Source: Candidatus Villigracilaceae bacterium
Lineage (GTDB): Bacteria > Chloroflexota > Anaerolineae > Anaerolineales > Villigracilaceae
NCBI GenBank assembly: GCA_026645935.1
Contig: JAPKMP010000001.1
Location: 1 to 64,000, forward strand
Length of the DNA: 64,000 nt
Direction: 5' to 3'
A model generated the notes under the pieces. That model searched no databases and was not told where the DNA came from. It worked only from the letters and a program-made list of their open reading frames with translations. Numbering within the stretch: position 1 is the first letter of the stretch; each line of letters begins with the position of its first letter. Made by a program: the position numbers and the translations under genes. Positions 31,903 to 41,089 of the stretch are shown here, piece after piece.

Positions 31903-31938
31903 AGGTGACAGTCACCTCGCAGGTGACTGTCACCTTTT
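31903..31938 (+). terminator. Perfect 15-bp hairpin with T-tail after the tail tube gene
   Basis: AGGTGACAGTCACCT and AGGTGACTGTCACCT are perfect inverted repeats around CGC, followed by TTTT. It likely terminates part of the head transcript so that the very abundant tail tube protein is favoured over downstream genes. Each arm is itself nearly palindromic. Confidence 0.75.
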
Positions 31939-31952
31939 CAGGAAGGTAAACC

Positions 31953-32509
31953 ATGAACAACGTAATCGAACTAAAGCTTTACGATGAAAACAATGAAGTC
32001 GTCCGCACATTGACGCGGACGTTTATCCCCTGGGGCATCCTCGAAATGGCGATTGACATGCAGGATGAATTTTCGAATGTCGGCGTTGCGGATGACGGGT
32101 CGCCGGTCAATATCGCGCGCGAGCAGATCGAGCGTTTGACGGAATTCGTGGTGTTCGTGTTTGGCGAAGGCGTCAGCGCGGATGAATTGAAAAAAGGTGC
32201 GGCACTGGTGGATATGTTCTCGGTATTTCGCCAGGTCTTTGCAATGGTCGAAGGGATCATGGCAAAAAACCCTACGGTCGGGCAGGCGGCGAACAGGCGC
32301 AGGAACCTGAAGCGGTCAGCCCCATAAAGAACTGGGCGCGGCGCGTCAAGTACATGCTGCTCGATACCGGCAGACTTGGCAGCCTGCGCGACATTCAAAG
32401 GACTGATTTCCGGGACGTGCTTTATTTCATGATGGAGTACCCCGGCTGGAAGAACGAACAACGCGACCCGCGCCAATACGTGCCGGGCGATCAAACGGAT
32501 TTTGCATAA
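31953..32509 (+). CDS. Tail assembly chaperones: G protein and -1 frameshift G-T fusion
   Basis: The zero frame (31953-32327) gives a 124-aa gpG-like chaperone. At A AAA AAC (32264-32270), exactly in the slippery phase, a -1 shift continues for 81 codons to the TAA at 32507-32509, adding a T segment with KNWARRVKYMLLDTGRLG and FRDVLYFMMEYPGW. The T frame has no start codon of its own and its stop overlaps the tape-measure ATG (TAATG). This is the conserved lambda G/GT arrangement. Confidence 0.85.
32264..32270 (+). promoter_or_regulatory. Programmed -1 ribosomal frameshift site AAAAAAC
   Basis: The heptamer is in the canonical X XXY YYZ phase (GC A AAA AAC) within the tail chaperone gene, and the -1 frame stays open to the tape-measure start. 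GC-rich sequence follows and could fold as a stimulator. Confidence 0.85.
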
Positions 32510-34857
32510 TGTCCAACACGTTAGGCGCGAAGCCTGTCATTGACACAAACGATTTCCAGAACGGCATCAAACGCATGAACAGCGAGTTGAAGGTTCTGGA
32601 AAGCGGCTTTAAAGCGTCGGTTGCCGGGATGAAAGGCTGGGAAACGACCGCGACCGGGTTGGAAGGCAAGATCAAAAATCTTACCAGCCGCATCGAGATC
32701 CAAAAGCAAAAGGTCGCTGTGACCCGCGAGGAATGGGAACGGGTCAAAAAGGAACAAGGCGAAAACAGCCTCGCTGCCGAGAAACTGGAAGTCAAGCTCA
32801 ACAATGAAACTGCGGCGCTCAATAAGCTGAACGGCGAGATGTCGCAATCTCAGGCTGACCTGGAGGAACTTGAACAGGGGCAGGATGAGGTGGGCGAAAG
32901 CGCCGAAGAAGCCGGTGAAAAAGTATCCGGCATGTCAGAAGTGATTGGCGACATTGGGAGCGTAGTCGGAGGCGCAATTACGATCATTGCCGGTCTTGCC
33001 GCCGCTGTTGCCGCCGTTGGCGTCGCCATTGGCGCATTGGTATTCTCGACCGCCAGCGCATCCGCCGACTTGGTTGACCTCTCTGCAAAAACCGGGCTTA
33101 CCACTACCCAACTGCAAGAGATGGCATACGTTGGAGAACAATTAGGAACATCGCAGGAGACGATCTCTGGCTCATTGGGGCGACTGACCCGTTCGATGTC
33201 TGGCGCGCAAGATCAATGGGAGGATTATGCCGAAGCACAAGCCGAAGCCGCCGCTGAGGGCAAAGAGTTCGATGGTCAACTTGGCGATACCGCCGCCGCA
33301 TTCGAGCGTCTCGGAATCAGCGTTACCGATTCCAGCGGGCAGCTGCGCGACCGGCAGGACGTTTTCAACGAGATCATCACCGCGCTTGGCGGCGTATCCA
33401 ACGAAGCTGAGCGCGACGCGCTCGCCATGTCCATCTTCGGCAAATCGGCGCTGGAACTCAACCCGCTAATCAAAGCGGGCGCGGAAGAGATGGCTCGCCT
33501 TGCCAAGGAGGCGCACGAAGTCGGCGCGGTTATGTCCGAGGAGGACGTCGCCGCAATGGAGGCGTTCGACGATACGGTAGCCAGTATCAAGGCGGGTTTT
33601 AAAGGCGTGATGGGAACTTTGGCAGTGGAATTCCTCCCCCTTTTCAAACAGGTGGCAGACGCCCTGCAAACATTATTCAAATCGGAAGAATTCAAGGCGG
33701 GCGTCCAGGAGTTTATCTCGTTGCTGCGTCCCATCATTACTGCCATCGGAGATGTTGTGGCGAAATTACTGCAAGGCGATTTTGCCGGAGCGTTGACAAA
33801 AATGTTCGGGGCTGAAAACGCCTCGAAGATCATGGAATTTGCAAAAACCATCCGCGATTTTGTTCAGGGAACATTGATCCCATTTGTGACCACTCATGCA
33901 GAAGAGATCAAGGCGGCGTTGATAGGCATTGGGGCGGCGTTGGCGGCAGCCGGAATTGTGGCTCTCATTGCCGGGATAGTCTCGGCATTCAACCCGGTCA
34001 CGGCGATTATCGCGGCTGTTGTTGCCGCTGTTGGCTTGCTTTCCGCAGCATGGGCGGGGAACTGGGGTGGTATTCGTGATTTCATCCTGGGTGTGTGGGA
34101 AGCAATCAGACCGCCGCTTCAAGAATTGTTTAACTGGCTTTCTACTAATATCCCCATTGCGCTGCAAACTCTTAGTGCGATATGGCAAGGGGTACTGCTG
34201 CCAGCAATCATGAATGTATGGGGATTCTTGAGCGGCACTTTGTTCCCGTTTCTGCAAGCGCTTGCCGAATTCATAAGCGCGGTGTTCGGCGTGGTCATAA
34301 CCGCAATGGCTGGCATTTGGCAAAATATTTTACAGCCCGCTTTTGCGGGTGTGTTCGGTGTTCTTGCCGGTCAGTTGATGCCTGTTTTCAAGGAAATATC
34401 CGACTTTTTGGGAGCGGTTTTCAAGCCGATCATGGAGGCTGTTGCGAATTTCATAGGCAACAATGCTGTAACTTCTTTCAAGTCTTTGACCGAGACCTTG
34501 AAAACCCTTACATCGTGGCTTGGCACAATAGCCGATAAGTTGAACAACCTGAAACTTCCCGATTGGATGACGCCAGGCTCTCCCACGCCCTGGGAGATCG
34601 GGATATTGGGGGTCAATGACGCGATGGCGCAATTGAACAGGCATCTTCCCGCGCTGGAAAGTAATTTACGTTTGAGCGCTCCGGGCGTTGGTTTATCTCA
34701 GGCTGCGCCAGGCCTGGGCGGAGTCGGCGGCGGCTCTTCCATCTCCATCGGCGACATCATCATCAACATCCCCGGCACTTCCGCTACTCCGCACCAGATC
34801 GCAATCGCCGCGCAGGATGGAGTCCTCAAAGCCCTGCGCGCGAAAGGCGGCGCGTAA
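32509..34857 (+). CDS. Tail tape measure protein
   Basis: 782 aa. A long N-terminal coiled coil (about 15-130) precedes Ala/Gly/Val-rich hydrophobic stretches (about 150-180 and 460-510) and helical repeats rich in FLGAVF / LSAIWQ-type segments, with a soluble C-terminus holding SISIGDIIINIPG. Tape-measure proteins set tail length; at 0.15 nm per residue this suggests a tail near 115-120 nm. No peptidoglycan hydrolase domain is seen in it. Confidence 0.88.
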   Translation: MSNTLGAKPVIDTNDFQNGIKRMNSELKVLESGFKASVAGMKGWETTATGLEGKIKNLTSRIEIQKQKVAVTREEWERVKKEQGENSLAAEKLEVKLNNETAALNKLNGEMSQSQADLEELEQGQDEVGESAEEAGEKVSGMSEVIGDIGSVVGGAITIIAGLAAAVAAVGVAIGALVFSTASASADLVDLSAKTGLTTTQLQEMAYVGEQLGTSQETISGSLGRLTRSMSGAQDQWEDYAEAQAEAAAEGKEFDGQLGDTAAAFERLGISVTDSSGQLRDRQDVFNEIITALGGVSNEAERDALAMSIFGKSALELNPLIKAGAEEMARLAKEAHEVGAVMSEEDVAAMEAFDDTVASIKAGFKGVMGTLAVEFLPLFKQVADALQTLFKSEEFKAGVQEFISLLRPIITAIGDVVAKLLQGDFAGALTKMFGAENASKIMEFAKTIRDFVQGTLIPFVTTHAEEIKAALIGIGAALAAAGIVALIAGIVSAFNPVTAIIAAVVAAVGLLSAAWAGNWGGIRDFILGVWEAIRPPLQELFNWLSTNIPIALQTLSAIWQGVLLPAIMNVWGFLSGTLFPFLQALAEFISAVFGVVITAMAGIWQNILQPAFAGVFGVLAGQLMPVFKEISDFLGAVFKPIMEAVANFIGNNAVTSFKSLTETLKTLTSWLGTIADKLNNLKLPDWMTPGSPTPWEIGILGVNDAMAQLNRHLPALESNLRLSAPGVGLSQAAPGLGGVGGGSSISIGDIIINIPGTSATPHQIAIAAQDGVLKALRAKGGA

Positions 34858-35711
34858 TGTACCGCCTGATCCGCTTCGGCTTGATCGAGCTCGAGCATTA
34901 CAACCAGGTGGATGTCATCGGCTCGGGCGCCGCGCCGTACGCTTATCAAACCCTGCCGGAAGGCGGCGCGCTCGACCATTTCGGGAATCGGCAAACCCAC
35001 CCCGGCGCGGTCGAGCGCACGAAGTCCCTGCGCCTGCGCGGCGATACCGAAGCCGCGCTCGAAACGCTGTACTTCCAACTGCTTGCCCTGCGCGGCAAGC
35101 GCGACCGTTTATACAGGCGCACCGCCAGCGGCGATATCCATTGGCAATACGCCCGCCTGGTGGAGGTCGCTGCCATGCGCAGTTTCGAGCAGACGAAATT
35201 CCGCTTCATCCAGGACCTCGACCTGCGTTTCGTTACGCAGGAAGCCTTCTGGCGCGGCGACCTGGGCGGGGTCTGGTATCTCGACAGCGGCGAATACCTG
35301 GATACAGGTCTGGCATTCGACAGCGGCGAAACCTACACCCTCGACGGCTCGCCGAAAGCCATCACCATTTCCATCGGCACAGACGCCGGTCGCGCCCCGA
35401 CCCGCGCGTTGCAGATGCGCGTCACGGCTGGCAGCGCGCCGATCACCAGCATCACCATCGCGCGCGCGGGCGGAGAGTCGCTGACCTTCGGCGCGTCGAT
35501 CGCGGCGGGCGACGTGCTGTTGATAGACACCGGCTCGATGCAGGTCACGAACGACGGCGTGGACGCCTACGATGATTTGACGCTTTCGCCGACCGCCGAT
35601 CTCGCCTCCTGGTTCGCGCTCGCGCCGGGCTCCAATGCCCTGACCGTTACCTACACTGGAGGCGGGACCGGTTCGACCATTGCATTCCAGTATTACGAGG
35701 CATGGGCATGA
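34857..35711 (+). CDS. Distal tail protein with carbohydrate-binding-like C-terminus
   Basis: 284 aa. The first 150 residues, including TKSLRLRGDTEAALETLYFQLLALRGKRDRLYRR, fit a Dit/tail-tip hub. The remainder is beta-rich (GETYTLDGSP, VTAGSAPITSITI) and may be a galectin-like or CBM module. Starts in TAATG overlap with the tape measure gene and overlaps the next by 10 bases. Confidence 0.65.
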   Translation: MYRLIRFGLIELEHYNQVDVIGSGAAPYAYQTLPEGGALDHFGNRQTHPGAVERTKSLRLRGDTEAALETLYFQLLALRGKRDRLYRRTASGDIHWQYARLVEVAAMRSFEQTKFRFIQDLDLRFVTQEAFWRGDLGGVWYLDSGEYLDTGLAFDSGETYTLDGSPKAITISIGTDAGRAPTRALQMRVTAGSAPITSITIARAGGESLTFGASIAAGDVLLIDTGSMQVTNDGVDAYDDLTLSPTADLASWFALAPGSNALTVTYTGGGTGSTIAFQYYEAWA

Positions 35712-37648
35712 TCGCGCGTAATTTTTGGGTTGATATCGAAGACAGTTCCGGCAGCCGCATCGGCAAGGGACCGTTGCGCGCCTCGCAATTCAGCCACAAG
35801 GGACGGCTCTCTGCGGCGGGCGAGTTTTCGTTCGTCGTTTCGGCGGCGGACCCCAATCTCAGCGCCTTGCAGGAAAAGCGCGTCGCCGTCTGCAAATACA
35901 TTGACCGCGCAGGAACACTTCAAACCTTCGGCGGCGGCGTGATCGATAAGATCGTCCGCACCGCGCAGGAGGATGGCAGTTTGATCCTGGCTGTCTCCGG
36001 AAACGACCTGGTGCGCGAGCTCTCCTACCGCTCCGTCGGCGCGCTCGACCTGACCGGCGGCGGCGGCGCCGGCGTGAGCGATGCGCCCGACCAGGTCATG
36101 GCGTTCGCGCCCGCCGGGTGGACGATCACCGACGGCGCAACCCTGGTCAACGTCTATGCCGGGTACGACGGCGAGTCGGTGCAGTCCGCGCTGATCGGCA
36201 CCGGCGAACACATCGGCGAGCATTGGCGGCTGGGCGCCGGGCGCGTCATCGCCTGGATCGGGCCCGCCTCGACCTTCGCCGCTTCGGGCGTGCGCGCCGT
36301 CCAGCACCTCAACGATCCCGTTGCCGCAGAAACAGCCGACGCGGTCGCATTGATCACTGCCCTCGAAGAGGAGAGCGACGCGGCGGACCTGCTCTCGCGC
36401 GTCATCCCGCGCGGATCGGGCAACGGCGGCGCGGCGCTGACCCTGGCGCACGCCACCGACTCCGCGCCGAGCGGGTACACGCTGAACGCCGCCAGCAATT
36501 ACGTCAAGCGCGACGCCAGCGAAACGACCTATGGACGCATCGAGCGCGTGATCGATTTCAAGAATATCGGACCGCTCTCGAACACCACAGCGGATATCCA
36601 GGCGGCGGCGAATATGCTCCTGCAGGCGTCGGTCGAGCATTTACGGCGTTACGGCACGCCGCAGAAGTTTTATCGTGTGAGTCTCGCCAAGGTCGGGCAG
36701 ATCCTCCAGCCCGGCACGACCCTGCGCGTCGTTTTTCGCAAACTGGTGGACGGCGCGGTCGTGTACGACCTGGACGGCACGTACAACATCGTCGAGTCGG
36801 AACGGCAGATCACAGCGGAGGGCATTGCCACCACGTCGGTCGTCATCTCGACCATTGACCGCATGCCGATGTCTGACAGTGATTTCCTGGCACAGCAATC
36901 CCTGAACGCGAGAGTCCTTTCTGCGCACCAGCAGCTCGGCGCGAGCGTGGATACGTTCACATACCGTGACGAACTCGACAATGTTAAAGGCGCGTCGTTC
37001 CGCTTCTGGCTGGGCGATGAGTACACCTCCATTCAACGGGCGGTGATGCGCTTCCGTGTCCAGCCGTTGAGGAGCACGGTCAAGAGCGTGGCTGGATCAT
37101 CCACCACGACGGAAAGCGGCGGCGGTTCGACGACGGAGAGCGGCGGCGGCTCTACGAGCGGGAGCGGCGGGTCGAGTTCGCAAACATCGAATCCCGGGAG
37201 TTGGACGCAGAGCGATACAACCGATGACATCCCAGATGGCGCAAATCACTATCACGGCGTTGGAGCAACTATCCATACACATTCGGTTTCGATCCCCGCC
37301 CACACACACAGCACGCCGAACCACAGCCATAACACGCCCAATCACACGCACAGCCTGACGCCGAACATCTCCATGCAATATGGCATCTTCGAGGAGAGCG
37401 CCGGGAACACGCTTGCGAAAGCCAACCTGGTGATCAAACTCAACGGCGGCTCAGATCTGAATTCCAGCGTGGTGGATATCGGCAATGGTTGGTACGAGCT
37501 AGACATCACCGACGAACTGGTGGATGCCGTCTTCCGCCCGGCGCAAGAGAATAACGAGATCGCAATCACCACAGCCACAGCCAAGACCGCGCGCATCGAA
37601 GCGCAGATCACCGTGCGCGGCGTGGTGCAGGCTGTGGCTTACTCATAA
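35702..37648 (+). CDS. Tail-tip protein with Ser/Gly linker and histidine-rich repeats
   Basis: 648 aa. The N-terminal 370 residues resemble a baseplate hub (ReqiPepy6 Gp37/siphovirus ReqiPepy-type; GKGPLRASQFSHKGRLSAAGEF at the start). About 463-500 is a flexible TTTESGGGST-type linker made of near-perfect repeats, then a His-rich tract (about 517-560) with many HTHS, HSHN and HTHS units, then a beta domain. HxH series in T4 fibre tips coordinate iron; metal coordination here is inference. Probably the receptor-contact base. Confidence 0.65.
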   Translation: MGMIARNFWVDIEDSSGSRIGKGPLRASQFSHKGRLSAAGEFSFVVSAADPNLSALQEKRVAVCKYIDRAGTLQTFGGGVIDKIVRTAQEDGSLILAVSGNDLVRELSYRSVGALDLTGGGGAGVSDAPDQVMAFAPAGWTITDGATLVNVYAGYDGESVQSALIGTGEHIGEHWRLGAGRVIAWIGPASTFAASGVRAVQHLNDPVAAETADAVALITALEEESDAADLLSRVIPRGSGNGGAALTLAHATDSAPSGYTLNAASNYVKRDASETTYGRIERVIDFKNIGPLSNTTADIQAAANMLLQASVEHLRRYGTPQKFYRVSLAKVGQILQPGTTLRVVFRKLVDGAVVYDLDGTYNIVESERQITAEGIATTSVVISTIDRMPMSDSDFLAQQSLNARVLSAHQQLGASVDTFTYRDELDNVKGASFRFWLGDEYTSIQRAVMRFRVQPLRSTVKSVAGSSTTTESGGGSTTESGGGSTSGSGGSSSQTSNPGSWTQSDTTDDIPDGANHYHGVGATIHTHSVSIPAHTHSTPNHSHNTPNHTHSLTPNISMQYGIFEESAGNTLAKANLVIKLNGGSDLNSSVVDIGNGWYELDITDELVDAVFRPAQENNEIAITTATAKTARIEAQITVRGVVQAVAYS

Positions 37649-37657
37649 GGAGAGACT

Positions 37658-38146
37658 ATGACAAGTAATTACCATACACCAATCCCCGAAGGCGCGGCGG
37701 CGAATGCTCAAACGTTCAATGATCCGCTCGGTCAAATGGATGAGGCGCTGACTGAAGCCCTGCTGGAAGAGCGCGACGGTCACATCATCCAGGAGGAGGG
37801 CTCAGACCTGCCGCAGAAACCGCGGCTCGATTTTGCGGGCTCGGGCGTGACGGTCACAGACGAGATCGGCAAAACCCTCGTAACCATTCCGGGCGGGGGT
37901 GTCACCGATCACGGCGCATTGACCGGCTTGAGCGACGACGATCATCTGCAATACCTCACCAAGGACGGTTTGCGCGAATGGGACGAACAGGGAAGCGATC
38001 CCAGCACGCCTGCGGCGAATAAGTGGAAAGTGTATTTCAAAGCAGGCGGCTTATACATCATTGACGATGCGGGAGTCGTGACGGGTCCGCTGGGTATAGG
38101 CGGGGGCGGCGGGGCGAATCTATCAACCATCTGGACAGCAGGATAG
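37658..38146 (+). CDS. Tail fibre/spike component
   Basis: 162 aa, with the fibre motif TDHGALTGLSDDDHLQYL (about 87-104) that recurs in many phage tail fibres and a glycine-rich end (IGGGGGAN). It starts 9 bases after the tail-tip gene and should trimerise. Confidence 0.7.
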   Translation: MTSNYHTPIPEGAAANAQTFNDPLGQMDEALTEALLEERDGHIIQEEGSDLPQKPRLDFAGSGVTVTDEIGKTLVTIPGGGVTDHGALTGLSDDDHLQYLTKDGLREWDEQGSDPSTPAANKWKVYFKAGGLYIIDDAGVVTGPLGIGGGGGANLSTIWTAG

Positions 38147-38155
38147 GAGACAAAA

Positions 38156-38479
38156 ATGACAGAGACAATTATCGAAAAAAGTTTAAGCAATCCCACCGCC
38201 GCGACGGAGACGGATTTGTACCAGGTGGCGTCTGGCGCGAAAGCGGTCGTAGGTGGCATCTTCATTTGCAATCGCAATGCCTCATCCAGAACCATAAAGG
38301 TCAAAAAGACGAACAGCAGTAACACGCTGCTGTCTCAGATTGTTTCGACCTATACCCTGGCGGCTGCCGATACATTGCGGATTCCGGGTCCCATCAATTT
38401 GACCAACCAGCAAAAAATCCGGGTCGAGTTTTCCGGCGCGGACGTTGACGTGGAACTCGCCGCAATCGAGGTGACATAA
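38156..38479 (+). CDS. Small tail-associated beta protein
   Basis: 107 aa, predicted all-beta (FICNRNASSRTIKVKK, VEFSGADVDVELAAIEVT), resembling small proteins that cap or bridge tail fibres. One-base overlap with the glycine-rich adhesin gene. Function inferred from place. Confidence 0.55.
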   Translation: MTETIIEKSLSNPTAATETDLYQVASGAKAVVGGIFICNRNASSRTIKVKKTNSSNTLLSQIVSTYTLAAADTLRIPGPINLTNQQKIRVEFSGADVDVELAAIEVT

Positions 38480-39315
38480 TGGCGAACAATAGACCCGATG
38501 GATTTTGGCTGCTGTCACAGCAGAACGCATCGCCGCTGTTCCGGAAGACCATTGCTGATAACTGGCTGGACGGAACGCCGCCCGCGCCGTCAACATTTGA
38601 CGTTGATTGGCTTGTGGTCGCTGGCGGGGCAGGGTCATCGTCCAGCATACGCAGCGGCGGGTCGGGTGGAGGAGGCTATCGCTGCTCAATGACCGGTGAG
38701 ACATCCGGCAGAGGATCGAGTCCCGAGACGAAGAAAAATGTCACTGTTGGTAATAACTACGCTGTTACCATCGGCTCCGGCGGCGCTGTTGGGTCGAATG
38801 GCAGTAATTCGAATTTTGACACTATCACCAGCACGGGGGGCGGTCAGGGCGGGGCGAATAACGGCGGCGGTCAAAACGGCGGATGCGGCGGCGGGTCTGG
38901 CAATAACGTCAACTCCCCTGGGACAGGCACGGCGGCTCAGGGATATGATGGCGCTACCAACAGCAACAATCCTGCGGGCGGCGGCGGTTCGGGCGGAGCG
39001 CCGAGCGGCGTTACTGGCGGGGTAGGCACGGCGTCGAGCATTACAGGCTCATCGGTGACTCGCGCCAAAGGCGGCACAGCGCAAACATCAGGCTCATCAA
39101 CGGCAACAGCGGGCGGCGCGAATACAGGTGATGGCGCAGGCGGCAGGTGGGATGGCAGTGGGGCGGCAGGCGGGTCGGGCGTTGTGATATTGCGTTATCC
39201 CGATACCTATACCATCAACATCGGCGCGGGGCTGACAGGCACGGAGACGAATCTCGGCAATGGCTACAAATACGCAACCATCACGGCTGGTACTGGCAAT
39301 GTGAGTTGGAGTTAA
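38479..39315 (+). CDS. Glycine-rich tail adhesin
   Basis: 278 aa. An N-terminal strand VDWLVVAGGAG is followed by a long Gly/Ser/Asn-rich domain (GGSGGGGY, GGGQGGANNGGGQNGGCGGG), the pattern of phage adhesins that build polyglycine type II helices (as in T-even Gp38), and a beta C-terminus. Likely a receptor-binding tip. The Gly runs are encoded by repetitive GGCGG units prone to slippage. Confidence 0.65.
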   Translation: MANNRPDGFWLLSQQNASPLFRKTIADNWLDGTPPAPSTFDVDWLVVAGGAGSSSSIRSGGSGGGGYRCSMTGETSGRGSSPETKKNVTVGNNYAVTIGSGGAVGSNGSNSNFDTITSTGGGQGGANNGGGQNGGCGGGSGNNVNSPGTGTAAQGYDGATNSNNPAGGGGSGGAPSGVTGGVGTASSITGSSVTRAKGGTAQTSGSSTATAGGANTGDGAGGRWDGSGAAGGSGVVILRYPDTYTINIGAGLTGTETNLGNGYKYATITAGTGNVSWS

Positions 39316-39316
39316 T

Positions 39317-39853
39317 ATGGCATATTACACATTCCTGGATGCTAATAATGTCGTGACTGAGGTGATTGTCGGAGTTCCCGAAACAGAGTTAATCGAAGGT
39401 CTCGATCCTGAAACATGGTACGGGAATTTCCGCGGTCAAACCTGCAAGCGGACATCCTACAATACGACGGGCGGCGTACATAATGAAGGCGGGACACCAT
39501 TCCGCAAAAATTTTGCAGGGATTGAGTACACGTATGACCCGGCGCGGGATGCGTTTATTCCGCCGCAACCGGATGGCGATTATTATCTTGACGAGGAGAC
39601 GTGCCTTTGGCGCGCGCCGGAAATAGGTATTGTTGATGACGCGCCTCCGATCATCACCGCTGACGGAGTAGATTTCGTGATGGTATATCTGATCGGACAA
39701 CCAAACTCAACGCAAGGTGTTTTCTTGAACGGCGAGCCCCTCGAAGTGTTGACCAATGCGGATGGCTACGCCGAGTTCGAGCTTGCGACCGATACGCCAG
39801 GACTGATTATGGTTGAATGGGGCGGGTTCAGCTTGGAGGTGGCTGCACTATGA
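39317..39853 (+). CDS. Virion structural protein of the cyanophage/T4-like YTYD family
   Basis: 178 aa. KRTSYNTTGGVHNEGG, RKNFAGIEYTYDPARDAFIPPQP and LDEETCLW closely follow a short domain I know from cyanophage and T4-like structural proteins. The last 60 residues form a separate beta domain. Likely a fibre accessory. Confidence 0.65.
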   Translation: MAYYTFLDANNVVTEVIVGVPETELIEGLDPETWYGNFRGQTCKRTSYNTTGGVHNEGGTPFRKNFAGIEYTYDPARDAFIPPQPDGDYYLDEETCLWRAPEIGIVDDAPPIITADGVDFVMVYLIGQPNSTQGVFLNGEPLEVLTNADGYAEFELATDTPGLIMVEWGGFSLEVAAL

Positions 39854-40044
39854 TCCAGAAAAATGGCAAGCAGGTCGTATTTACGAATGACGCAGTTAAG
39901 CAAAAGCGCGAAGCGTTAAAGGTTGAAGTTGGGAGGCATAAGGGGAAACCGATCTCCAACCTGACGAAAAAGGAGTTGGAGGACGCCTTGTCTGCGGCGC
40001 TGAAATTGCTGGGGATGCTGGATGAGAACGATAAGATCAGGTGA
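39850..40044 (+). CDS. Small helical protein, unknown
   Basis: 64 aa from ATG 39850 in ATGA overlap with the previous gene; basic N-terminus and a helical C-terminus (KKELEDALSAALKLLGML). It is the last rightward gene and converges with the integrase, overlapping its end by 8 bases. Confidence 0.5.
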   Translation: MIQKNGKQVVFTNDAVKQKREALKVEVGRHKGKPISNLTKKELEDALSAALKLLGMLDENDKIR

Positions 40045-41089
40045 TCTTCTCCCTGAGCGCATCGAGGAGGCGGAGCAGTTCGGCTGTATCCGCCTCTTTT
40101 TGTTTCCCGAGGCGGGTGATGACGGCGCTCACGTCGTCCTCGATCAGTTTCCCGTACGTGCCGTCGGTGATCACCACCGAGGAGTGCATGACGTTCTGGC
40201 TGATGGCTTTCAGGTCCGCCAGGGTGCGGGCTTGCTTCAACGCCCAGACCACGTGTCCGTGCCGCAGTTTGTGCGGGGATCGATACTCGACGCCGGCGCG
40301 CTCGCAGATCAAGCGCACGTCCTCCTCGATGACGTCGTAGCGACGATGGGCGGCGGCGGTCGTGGCGGTCAGGGTCATGCCGTCCCGGGCGAGAGTCGCA
40401 TACCAAAGCGCGTTGGGAGGCAAATCCGCCCGCGCGCGCCGGTCCCAACGCTCGACGACCGCGAAGAGATCGGGGATATCCAACAAAAATGTGATCGCTG
40501 CCTTGCGGTTCTTGGTGCGCACTCCCATCAGCGGGAATTGGTGGAGGGCGCGGTCCGCGAGATGCACGCAGGAGATCGGCAGGCTTGCCAGGGCATCCGC
40601 ACGCATGCCGCTCAGGAACAACATGCAAACCCCGACCTGGGCGCGTTCCTCGCGCAGCGTTTCGGTGGAAACGGCGGCGATCCGGCGCACCGCTTCGAGG
40701 TCGAAGATCTGGCGCACGGGCGGGCGCGCGTCGGAGCGGATGGCGCGCGGCGGCTGAAGCAGTTCGATCCACGAGTCCGAGATCGGCTTGTAACGAAGCG
40801 GGAACTCCATCCGCGCGAAGACGAAGAACTGACGGGCATTCGCCAGGCATTTGACAATGGAAGCGGGCGCCAGGGGTTGATCGTGAGCGATCGAGCGCGC
40901 AGCCACTAAATAGGAAGGAAAGGTCGGGTCGATCCCGCGCGCTTTATGCAAGGGAGAGTCGTCCGCCCATTCCAACAAATGCCGCAGGTGCGAGCGCGCG
41001 CGTTTGACGGTTTCGATATCGTTCTGCCGCACGCGCTCGATGTAACTCAAATAATCGCGCACGTCGAGCCAGTTCTGCCGGTGGATCAT
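40037..41089 (-). CDS. int: Phage tyrosine integrase
   Basis: 350 aa from ATG 41089, chosen because it overlaps the preceding stop as ATGA. The N-terminal core-binding region (RQNDIETVKRARSHLRHLLEWA) is followed by a catalytic domain with SGMRADALA (R of box I), SPHKLRHGHVV (H-x-x-R) and TDGTYGKL (Y nucleophile). It sits next to attR and the tRNA, pointing inward, the usual place of the enzyme that integrates the phage into tRNA-Pro. Not an IntI: the IntI-specific insertion is absent. Confidence 0.88.
   Translation of the reverse strand: MIHRQNWLDVRDYLSYIERVRQNDIETVKRARSHLRHLLEWADDSPLHKARGIDPTFPSYLVAARSIAHDQPLAPASIVKCLANARQFFVFARMEFPLRYKPISDSWIELLQPPRAIRSDARPPVRQIFDLEAVRRIAAVSTETLREERAQVGVCMLFLSGMRADALASLPISCVHLADRALHQFPLMGVRTKNRKAAITFLLDIPDLFAVVERWDRRARADLPPNALWYATLARDGMTLTATTAAAHRRYDVIEEDVRLICERAGVEYRSPHKLRHGHVVWALKQARTLADLKAISQNVMHSSVVITDGTYGKLIEDDVSAVITRLGKQKEADTAELLRLLDALREKIT

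Noticed and set aside
36118-36858. A 246-codon frame inside the tail-tip gene
   Set aside because: Arg-rich shadow of the tail gene in another frame.
34857-39853. Diversity-generating retroelement acting on the tail genes
   Set aside because: No reverse transcriptase gene and no template/variable repeat pair were seen.
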